From assembly GCA_014728185.1 (NCBI GenBank), contig WJMB01000353.1, positions 1-5,387 on the forward strand: DNA of 5,387 bases, written 5' to 3'. This DNA is from Candidatus Coatesiibacteriota bacterium (GTDB taxonomy: Bacteria > RBG-13-66-14). Positions 1-5,387 of the stretch are shown one piece after another. The position numbers were made by a program, and so were the translations under genes. Within the stretch, counting starts at the first letter, position 1; each line of letters begins with the position of its first letter. The notes under the pieces were generated by a model. The model was not told the origin of the DNA. It was given only the letters and a program-made list of their open reading frames with translations, and made no database searches.

Positions 1-322
1 CGTCGAGGTCGTCCTGACCCTGGAGAGCCCCAACGACTTCGACTACGTGGCCGTGGAGGACCCGCGCATCGCCGGCTGCAACTTCCTGCCCAAGGAGCGC
101 TCGGGTTGGGATTGGCGGTCCGGAACCTACCGCGAGCTCAAGGAGAAGCTGACGGCCTTCTTCTACGGCACCCTGACCGTGGGTGAGCACGAGATCCGTT
201 ACCGGGTGCGCGCCGAGCGTCCCGGCGTCTACCATGTGCTGCCCTCCCAGCTCTACGGAATGTACGCCCCGGACATCCGGGCCAACTCCGCCGAGCGGGT
301 GGTCACCATCCTGGCCGAGTAA
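1..322 (+). CDS. C-terminal end of a bacterial alpha-2-macroglobulin-like protein (5' end missing)
   Basis: The frame is open from base 2 and stops at TAA 320-322, giving 106 residues with no true start in the window. The GTG at 47 is internal, because coding-like sequence (VEVVLTLESPNDFDYVAVED) reads straight through it. The segment looks like the last beta-sandwich (MG10-like) domain of bacterial alpha-2-macroglobulins: a DYVAVEDPRIAGC strand pair, then LTAFFYGTLTVGEHEIRYRVRAE, whose parts match the family's 'FF...L..G.H..RYR.RAE' pattern, and the terminal LPSQLYGMYAPDIRANS, which matches the family's 'P.....MY.PE.R..S' ending. Known members are large envelope or periplasmic proteins, many with a thioester that traps attacking proteases, and often act with a penicillin-binding protein. 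The thioester region, signal peptide and most of the protein lie off the left edge, so whether this copy has the thioester cannot be judged. Family assignment is by recalled motif similarity. A strong hairpin follows 27 bases after the stop, suggesting the transcript ends here. Confidence 0.8.
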   Translation, partial: VEVVLTLESPNDFDYVAVEDPRIAGCNFLPKERSGWDWRSGTYRELKEKLTAFFYGTLTVGEHEIRYRVRAERPGVYHVLPSQLYGMYAPDIRANSAERVVTILAE

Positions 323-349
323 ATCTGACACAAATCGCGGCATCTTGAC

Positions 350-377
350 CGGCGGGGGTCCTTTGGGGCCCCCGCCG
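350..377 (+). terminator. GC-rich hairpin, probable terminator of the upstream gene
   Basis: Bases 350-361 pair with 366-377 to make a 12-bp stem around the 4-base loop TTTG (362-365). All pairs are Watson-Crick except one G-T wobble (T359 with G368). The hairpin starts 27 bases after the TAA of the upstream gene. The bases after the stem are GCTTGCC, so the usual T tract is missing. It may be a U-less intrinsic terminator, as seen in some GC-rich bacteria, or an RNA 3'-end stabilising structure. The hairpin itself is certain from sequence; its function is inferred from position. Confidence 0.7.
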
Positions 378-378
378 C

Positions 379-407
379 TTGCCGCGCCATACCAATGGTG
401 ATAGAAT
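379..407 (+). promoter_or_regulatory. Predicted sigma70-type extended -10 promoter for the sensor gene
   Basis: TTGCCG (379-384) is a partial -35 match. After a 17-base spacer comes TAGAAT (402-407), five of six to the -10 consensus, preceded by TGA at 399-401, which is the TGn extension of an extended -10. Bases 401-421 contain only three G or C, a striking AT island in GC-rich DNA. Initiation would fall near 413-415, leaving a leader of about 75 bases before the ATG at 491. A second -10-like hexamer, TATACT (407-412), overlaps it but has no good -35. The -35 starts two bases after the hairpin ends, so one gene's terminator abuts the next gene's promoter. Confidence 0.55.
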
Positions 408-409
408 AT

Positions 410-423
410 ACTATTGTTATAGT
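410..423. promoter_or_regulatory. Small inverted repeat at the predicted transcription start (possible operator)
   Basis: ACTAT (410-414) and ATAGT (419-423) are exact reverse complements separated by TGTT. A further ATAG at 401-404 also complements the CTAT at 411-414. The repeat spans the predicted start site, where a repressor could act. Five-base arms in an AT-rich stretch arise easily by chance, so this is a weak candidate. Confidence 0.15.
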
Positions 424-450
424 CGCCTTCTCCGCGCCCTCTCCGCGCCT

Positions 451-460
451 CCCCCCCCCC
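451..460 (+). repeat. Run of ten C in the leader of the sensor gene
   Basis: Ten consecutive C residues lie inside a pyrimidine-rich stretch (about 423-470), 30 bases before the ATG at 491. With the start at 491 the tract is in the untranslated leader and would affect only RNA structure or translation. If translation began at the in-frame ATG at 395 instead, the tract would be coding, and slippage would switch the gene on or off. Its length could also be an assembly or sequencing error, which is common in such runs. Confidence 0.5.
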
Positions 461-490
461 GCGCCCGTCCGGGCCCTCATCCACCGGCGA

Positions 491-3400
491 ATGAAAGACC
501 AACGCAAAACCAAGGCCCAGCTCATCGAGGAGCTCAACCACCTGCGCCGCCGCCTGGCCGAGTTGACCGAGCGGACCGTGGAGGAGGTCCGACGCGGTCC
601 GGCCGCTCCTCCGCCGCCCGCCGAGCGCGGCCGGGACCTCTACCGCCTGCTGGTCGAGAAGGCCCCCTTCGGGGTGCTGCTGGCCGACACCCGGGGCAAC
701 CTCAAGCTGGTCAACGACCGCCTGGTGGAGATCCTGGACTCGCCCTCCAAAGAGCTGACCCTGGCCATCAACCTGCTGGAGTTCCAGCCCCTGGTCGAGG
801 CCGGCTTCTCGGGCCTGTTCAAGAACACCGCCGCCACCGGCGAGACGCTGATCCAGGAGCTCGAGTACCACAGCCGCTGGGGACGCGACCTACGCGCCCG
901 CGTCATCCTGACCCCGGTCCTGGATGAGGGGGGCGGGACGGAAGGCGTCCTGGGGATTATCGAGGACATCACCCGACTGGCGGTCATCGAGGAGGCGCTG
1001 AGCGAAACCCACACCCGCTACCAGACCCTGCTGGAGCTCTCGCCCGAAGGCGTGCTGATCACCGATCGCGCGGGGACCATCCTGGCGCTCAACCGACGCG
1101 CCGTGGAGATCCTGGGCCGCGACGAAACCGAGGAGCTCGTCGGCGCCCCGGGACTCTCACTGCTCTCCGGCGACCAACGTACCGCCGCCGCCGAGAACCT
1201 GGAGCGAATGCTCTCCGGCGAAGGCGGCGGCGGCTTCGAATACGAGCTGAGCCTGCCCGATGGATCCCGGGCCTTCATCGAGGTCACCTCGGCCAGGCTG
1301 GAGGGGGACGCCGACGAGCCGGCGGGCTTCGTTGTGATCCTGCGCGACATCGCCGAGCGCAAACGCGCCGAGACAGAGCTGCGCCGCAGCGAGGAGCGCC
1401 TGGACCTGGTGCTGCGTGGGGCCGACCTGGGTTACTGGGTCTGGGACATCGCCACCGACGAGGTCACCTACAACGACCGCTGGTTCACCATGCTGGGCCA
1501 CGAGCCCGGCGAGTTGGAGCCGGGCTACGAAACCTGGAAGCGCTTGCTGCATCCCGAGGATCGGGAGCGCACCGTCCGTGAGTTGGAAGCCCAGCTCGAC
1601 GGCCGCACCCCCAGCTACGAGTGCGAGTACCGCATGCGGGCCGCCGACGGCTCCTGGCGCTGGATCCTCTCCCGGGGCACCGTGCTGGAGCGCGACGAGG
1701 CCGGTCGTCCCCTGCGCGCAGCCGGCACACACCAGGACATCACCGAGCGCAAGACCGCCGAGCACGAGCTGCGCGAGAGCCACCGCCGCATCGAGGGCTA
1801 CCTCGACAAGGTCCCACCGGTGCTCTACCGGGCCGACCTGCGCGGCAAGCGCTTCGAGTTCCTGGCCCCCTCGGTGGAGCGGATGCTCGGTCACCCCTTC
1901 AACGAGGTGGTCGGCGACTTCAAGGAGTTCACCCTGCGCGTGCTCCATCCCGAGGACCGTGAGCGCGTCGCCGCCGAGGTCGCCGAATTCGTCGCCGGGG
2001 GACCCACGGACCGGACTCTGGAGGTCACCGCGCGGATGATCCGCGCCGACGGCCGCACCATCTGGGTCCGCGACAGCATCCGCTACGAATGGGACGACGA
2101 GGGCCTGCGCTACGTCAACGGGGTGATGACCGACATCACCCAACAGTTCGAGACCGAGCAGAGCTACCGCGCCCTGGTCGAAGAGGCCCTGGTCGGGGTC
2201 TACATCTTCCAGCCCCCCGAGCGGGACGACGCTCCGGGGCGCTTTCTATTCGTCAACGACGAGATGTGCTCCATCACCGGCTACGCCAAGGCGGAGCTGC
2301 TGGAGATCGACACCGGTGAGCTGACCCACCCCGAGGACCGGGATCGCTTGCTGGAACGGATGTCAGACCGCCTCGACGGCCGCGACATGCCCAACCGCTA
2401 CACGATGCGCATCCAGCGCCGGGACGGCGAGACGTCCATCCTGCGCGTGGCCACCCGGCCGATCACCTACCGGGGCGAGCGGGCCATCCTGGGCAACTGC
2501 TCCGATATCACCCGCAGCGTGGAGGCGGCCGAGTCGCTGCAGGGTCGCCTCCAGCAGAGCGAGGTGCTGGCCGAGCTCTCCCGGCGCTTCCTGGAGATTC
2601 GGGACCGCGACAAGGCGCTCAGCGTGGCCGCCGATCTGCTCCAGCGCGCCTTCACCACCTTCGTCAGCATCAACCTGCTCTCCCCCGACGGCGAGCGGCT
2701 GATCATGACCGAGCACCGCAGCGACCAGCGCCTGCTGGAGTTCGTCAACAAGCTCATCGGTCGCCCCCTCGACGGCTGGTCCATCCCCCTGGACCGGGAA
2801 ACGGTCATCAGCCGGACCATGCGCAGCGGACACCCCACAGTCTGCGGTCTGGATTTCACCCCGGACGAACCCGTGGTCCAGACCGAGATCGTGGAGATGC
2901 TCGAGGCGATGGTTGAGGAAGCCAGCCCGCTGCGCAAGCTGACCCGGCGGGCGGCCGAGCGCCTGGGCGCCCGGGCGCTGCTGGGTGTGCCCTTCACCGA
3001 CTCCGACGGCCGAATCAGCGGCTCGCTCACCGTCCTTTCCCGTCAGTCTTTCAGCCGCGACGACTTCAACCTGATCCGGGTGGCCGCCGAGCTTATCGGG
3101 CGCAGCCTGGAGCAGCTCCGCCTCACCCGGGAGCTCGCCGACTCCGAGGAGCGCTTCCGCAGCGTCTTCAACAACATCCCGGTGGGACTCTACCGCACCA
3201 CCCCCGAGGGTCGCTTCCTGATGGCCAACCGGGCCATGGTCGAGATGGTCGGCTTCGATTCCCTCGATGAGCTGCTGGCCCACAACCTGGAAGACATCGG
3301 CTACCAGCCCCAGGAATCCCGCGTGGAGTTCAAGCGCGAGCTCGAGGTGAACGGCGAGCTCTACGGCCGGGAGTACCGCTGGACCAAGCTCGACGGCAGC

Positions 3401-5387
3401 GTGATCCACGTCCGCGAGAACGCCCGGCTGGTGAGGGACGACGCCGGCCGGGTCCTCTACTACGAGGGCTCGGTGGAGGACATCACCGAGCGGCGAACGG
3501 CCGAGGCCGCCCTCTCCGAGAGCGAGGAGCGCTACCGCCTGCTGGCCGAGACCGCCAAGGACATCATCATCATCCACGACATGGGCGGCCGGATCGTCTA
3601 CGTCAATCCAGCCTGCGCCGAGAAGCTGGGCTTGGAAACCTCGGAGCTGATCGGTCGGAGCATCGGAGAGTTCCTGGACGACGACGCCAAAGAGGACATC
3701 GAACAGCGCCGCCGCCGCCGCGAATCCGGTGAGCGCGGCGTGTTCTCGTACGTAAAAGAGGTGCCCGCCCGCGACGGCGAGCGCCTGTTGATGGAAATCA
3801 ACTCCTCGATGATCGAGCGCGAGGGCGAACCCTGGGCGGTGCTGCTGATCGCCCGGGATATCACCGAGCGCCGCCGCACCGAGGAGGCCCTGCGCGAGTC
3901 CGAGCGGCGCTACCGCAGCCTGCAGGAAAACGCGCCCCTGGGCATCTACCGGGTCAACCCCGAGGGACGCCTGGTCTCGGCCAACCCGGCGATGTGCGAG
4001 ATCTTCGGCTTCTCCAGCGAGGAGGAGATGCTGCGGATCCCCGCGGTCGATTTCTACGTCGACGCCGAACGCCGCCGGACACTTTTGGAAGAGATGGCCA
4101 AAGACGACCGGGTGGCCGACTTCGAGGCCCGACTGCGCCGCAAGGACGGCGGCGAGTTCATCGCCCTGATCAACATCCAGGCCGTGCGCGACGCCGAGGG
4201 ACGGCTGCTCTATCACGACGGCATCCTCACCGACATCACCGAGCGCAAGCTGGCCCAGCAGGCCCTGCGGGAAAGCGAGGAGCGCTTCCGCCGCATGGCC
4301 GACAACATCCAGGACGGCCTGGCGATCATCGAGGACGGCGAGGTCGTCTACGTCAACGACCGCCTGCTGGATATTCTGGGCCGCCGCCGCGAGGAGGTGC
4401 TGCACAACATCACCGGGATCGACATCGCCGCCCCCGAGGAGCGCGAACGCCTGGAGAAGCTGCGCCGCGAGACCCTGGAGAACAACACCCCGCTGGAGTC
4501 CTTGGAGTTCTGGATCCTGCGCCCCGACGGCCGGCGGCGTTGCATCCAGAACCGCTACACCCACAGCGTCGATGAAGAGGGCCGCCGCAGCCGCTACGTC
4601 GTCACCACCGACATAACCGAGCGCAAGGAGGCCGAGGAGGAGCTGGAGCGCCTGGCCACCGCCATTCAGACCTCCTCCGACGCCATCACCATCACCGACA
4701 TCGAGGGCCGCTTCATCTACGTCAACTCGGGCACCCTGCGGCTGTACGACCTGGCCGACGAAGAGGAGATCCTGGACAGCCCCTTCCTGGAATGGATCGC
4801 CCCAGCGGACCGCCCGACGGCCGAGGAAGCCCTCGAACGGGTTCTGGAGAGCGGCCAGCTCGCCAACCGTGAGCTGCGCTTCCTGACCTCGAACGGGAAA
4901 CACGTCCAGGTCGAGATCAGCCTGAGCGTGCTGCGCGAAGACGACGGCAAACCCAAGGGCTTCGCCGTCGTCGCCCGGGACATCGGCGAGCGCAAGCTGG
5001 CCGAGAATCAACTGCGCGAATCCGAACGCCGCTTCCGCACCCTCTACGAGAACGTCGCCGGGGGCATCCTGATCATCGACGAGAACTACATCATCAAGGA
5101 CGTCAACGAGCGCACCTGCGAGATAACCGGACACACCCGGGAGGAACTCGTGGGCGAACTCTGCGACATCGTCTGCCCCAAGGGCTCGCGCTCCAAGCTC
5201 TGCCCGATCTGGGCCGAAGAGCGCAGCGGCTTCCGCGGGATGGACACCACCATCAAGGGCAAAGACGGCGGTTGGACACCGATCCTCAAGAACGCCAACC
5301 GCATCGAACTCGACGGGCGCACCTACATCCTGGAAAACTTCCAGGACATCTCGGACCGCAAATGGGCCGAGGAGGTTCAGAGCGTCC
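491..5387 (+). CDS. Giant soluble multi-PAS/GAF sensor protein, N-terminal 1632 residues (3' end missing; probable sensor kinase)
   Basis: One frame with no stop runs from ATG 491 to the window end. Residues 1-32 form a charged helix (MKDQRKTKAQLIEELNHLRR), a common N-terminus of cytoplasmic PAS-type kinases; no signal peptide or membrane segment is visible. Domains in order: PAS1 49-162, PAS2 177-291, PAS3 300-421, PAS4 432-551, PAS5 557-677, GAF 691-882, PAS6 885-1002, PAS7 1011-1128, PAS8 1137-1253, PAS9 1262-1379, PAS10 1385-1502, PAS11 1511-1624. Almost every PAS ends in the PAC-type DITERK signature or a variant. PAS3-5 are the PAS_3 type with HPEDR at 354, 486 and 613. Such proteins sense small ligands, redox state or light and pass the signal along helical linkers to an output domain. 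No H-box, ATPase, GGDEF or EAL motif appears, so the output lies beyond the edge. A histidine kinase is the likeliest; a diguanylate cyclase or phosphatase is possible. Start: 491 is the only ATG/GTG/TTG/CTG in frame between the predicted transcription start and the helix, but it has no clear Shine-Dalgarno. ATG 395 would add 32 residues. Confidence 0.9.
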   Translation, partial: MKDQRKTKAQLIEELNHLRRRLAELTERTVEEVRRGPAAPPPPAERGRDLYRLLVEKAPFGVLLADTRGNLKLVNDRLVEILDSPSKELTLAINLLEFQPLVEAGFSGLFKNTAATGETLIQELEYHSRWGRDLRARVILTPVLDEGGGTEGVLGIIEDITRLAVIEEALSETHTRYQTLLELSPEGVLITDRAGTILALNRRAVEILGRDETEELVGAPGLSLLSGDQRTAAAENLERMLSGEGGGGFEYELSLPDGSRAFIEVTSARLEGDADEPAGFVVILRDIAERKRAETELRRSEERLDLVLRGADLGYWVWDIATDEVTYNDRWFTMLGHEPGELEPGYETWKRLLHPEDRERTVRELEAQLDGRTPSYECEYRMRAADGSWRWILSRGTVLERDEAGRPLRAAGTHQDITERKTAEHELRESHRRIEGYLDKVPPVLYRADLRGKRFEFLAPSVERMLGHPFNEVVGDFKEFTLRVLHPEDRERVAAEVAEFVAGGPTDRTLEVTARMIRADGRTIWVRDSIRYEWDDEGLRYVNGVMTDITQQFETEQSYRALVEEALVGVYIFQPPERDDAPGRFLFVNDEMCSITGYAKAELLEIDTGELTHPEDRDRLLERMSDRLDGRDMPNRYTMRIQRRDGETSILRVATRPITYRGERAILGNCSDITRSVEAAESLQGRLQQSEVLAELSRRFLEIRDRDKALSVAADLLQRAFTTFVSINLLSPDGERLIMTEHRSDQRLLEFVNKLIGRPLDGWSIPLDRETVISRTMRSGHPTVCGLDFTPDEPVVQTEIVEMLEAMVEEASPLRKLTRRAAERLGARALLGVPFTDSDGRISGSLTVLSRQSFSRDDFNLIRVAAELIGRSLEQLRLTRELADSEERFRSVFNNIPVGLYRTTPEGRFLMANRAMVEMVGFDSLDELLAHNLEDIGYQPQESRVEFKRELEVNGELYGREYRWTKLDGSVIHVRENARLVRDDAGRVLYYEGSVEDITERRTAEAALSESEERYRLLAETAKDIIIIHDMGGRIVYVNPACAEKLGLETSELIGRSIGEFLDDDAKEDIEQRRRRRESGERGVFSYVKEVPARDGERLLMEINSSMIEREGEPWAVLLIARDITERRRTEEALRESERRYRSLQENAPLGIYRVNPEGRLVSANPAMCEIFGFSSEEEMLRIPAVDFYVDAERRRTLLEEMAKDDRVADFEARLRRKDGGEFIALINIQAVRDAEGRLLYHDGILTDITERKLAQQALRESEERFRRMADNIQDGLAIIEDGEVVYVNDRLLDILGRRREEVLHNITGIDIAAPEERERLEKLRRETLENNTPLESLEFWILRPDGRRRCIQNRYTHSVDEEGRRSRYVVTTDITERKEAEEELERLATAIQTSSDAITITDIEGRFIYVNSGTLRLYDLADEEEILDSPFLEWIAPADRPTAEEALERVLESGQLANRELRFLTSNGKHVQVEISLSVLREDDGKPKGFAVVARDIGERKLAENQLRESERRFRTLYENVAGGILIIDENYIIKDVNERTCEITGHTREELVGELCDIVCPKGSRSKLCPIWAEERSGFRGMDTTIKGKDGGWTPILKNANRIELDGRTYILENFQDISDRKWAEEVQSV
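635..2521 (+). repeat. N-terminal array of five PAS domains (residues 49-677)
   Basis: Five PAS/PAC units precede the GAF domain. Their closing Asp-Ile-(Thr/Ala) motifs have the Asp at residues 159, 286, 416, 548 and 672, spacings of 127, 130, 132 and 124. PAS1 has the YHSRWGRDL segment (W130, G131), typical of a subfamily often placed first in multi-PAS kinases. PAS2 is a generic PAS (SPEGVLITDRAG, ALNRRAVEILG). PAS3, PAS4 and PAS5 each carry HPEDR, and PAS3 has the aromatic GYWVWD strand; these are marks of the PAS_3 fold. No cofactor can be assigned from motifs alone. Confidence 0.85.
2561..3136 (+). other. GAF domain inside the sensor (residues 691-882)
   Basis: This stretch interrupts the PAS periodicity: consecutive DIT motifs are 325 residues apart here (672 to 997) instead of about 125, leaving roughly 200 residues beyond one PAS. 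It opens with a helix (EVLAELSRRFLEIRDRDKAL) and has the GAF-like strand TTFVSINLLSPDGERL. It closes with ALLGVPFTDSDGRISGSLTV and the FSRDDFNLIRVAAELIGRSL helix, a standard GAF ending. A charged helical insertion, about residues 795-830, lies before the last strands and makes this GAF longer than usual. There is no phytochrome-type chromophore context, so the ligand is unknown. Confidence 0.7.
3143..5362 (+). repeat. C-terminal array of six PAS domains (residues 885-1624)
   Basis: Six PAS/PAC units follow the GAF. The closing Asp residues are at 997, 1123, 1248, 1374, 1497 and 1619, spacings of 126, 125, 126, 123 and 122. Most units begin with SE(E/R)R(F/Y)R and end with DITER(K/R), so near-identical DNA recurs: gacatcaccgagcgcaag is at 1736 (first array) and 4232, with close variants at 1346, 3479, 3857, 4610 and 4979. 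PAS6 and PAS8 belong to one subfamily (YR..PEGR, AN.AM.E..GF). PAS11 carries a cysteine cluster (C1543, C1558, C1562, C1571) and is the last domain visible. Confidence 0.85.

Noticed and set aside
395..490. In-frame upstream start (ATG 395) giving a 32-residue extension with a short hydrophobic stretch (MVIEYTIVIVAFSA) that might be a membrane anchor
   Set aside because: The codon lies within the predicted promoter spacer upstream of the likely transcription start, has no Shine-Dalgarno, and the hydrophobic part is too short and is followed by a proline-rich run encoded by the C tract. Kept only as an alternative.
253..537. A 94-codon minus-strand frame spanning the intergenic region
   Set aside because: It crosses the terminator, promoter and both flanking genes on the opposite strand, with low-complexity Arg/Gly sequence and no homology that I recognise.
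379..927. A 182-codon + strand frame rich in Pro, Arg and Gly beginning in the intergenic region
   Set aside because: It overlaps PAS1 of the sensor in another frame, has typical GC-rich shadow composition, and shows no domain or ribosome site.
1346..4996. Recurring short DNA repeats around gacatcaccgagcgcaag, considered as a regulatory or mobile repeat family
   Set aside because: They fall in frame at the same place in each PAS unit and encode the DITERK motif, so protein-level domain repetition explains them.
2363..5134. A 923-codon open frame on the minus strand opposite the sensor gene, with a second one at 1157-2143 in the same phase
   Set aside because: Its codons are exact reverse complements of the sensor codons, so a stop would need TTA, CTA or TCA on the + strand, which this GC-rich gene almost never uses. 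The frame ends exactly at a TCA serine codon (2363-2365). The protein is low-complexity (Leu, Val, Ala, Asp, Gly) with no recognisable domain, while the + strand shows PAS domains throughout.

Overview
The window is GC-rich bacterial DNA, with G or C favoured at third codon positions and almost no TTA, CTA or TCA codons in the main gene. It holds two incomplete genes, both on the + strand, separated by a short regulatory gap. I cannot name the organism. A bacterial alpha-2-macroglobulin-like protein beside a very long soluble multi-PAS sensor would fit a free-living, environmentally responsive bacterium (a deltaproteobacterium-like lineage or a GC-rich candidate phylum), but that is inference.

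Layout. (1) Bases 1-322 are the last 106 codons of a gene that begins off the left edge. Its product resembles the C-terminal end of bacterial alpha-2-macroglobulin family proteins. (2) Bases 323-490 are intergenic. They contain a strong 12-bp GC hairpin (probable terminator), then directly an extended -10 type promoter in an AT-rich island, then a pyrimidine-rich leader with a run of ten C. (3) Bases 491-5387 are one uninterrupted reading frame of 1632 codons that runs off the right edge. It encodes a cytoplasmic sensor with an N-terminal helix, five PAS domains, one GAF domain and six more PAS domains. The output domain (histidine kinase, GGDEF or other) lies beyond the window.

How the parts relate. 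The hairpin followed by its own promoter argues that the sensor is transcribed independently of the alpha-2-macroglobulin gene. Nothing in the window links the two functionally. The points most worth a second look are the size and regularity of the PAS array, linker lengths that differ in steps close to whole or half helical heptads, a cysteine cluster in the last visible PAS domain, and the C tract in an SD-less leader. I found no RNA gene, CRISPR array, insertion sequence or clear novel system. The long reading frames on the minus strand are explained by codon use in the sensor gene.
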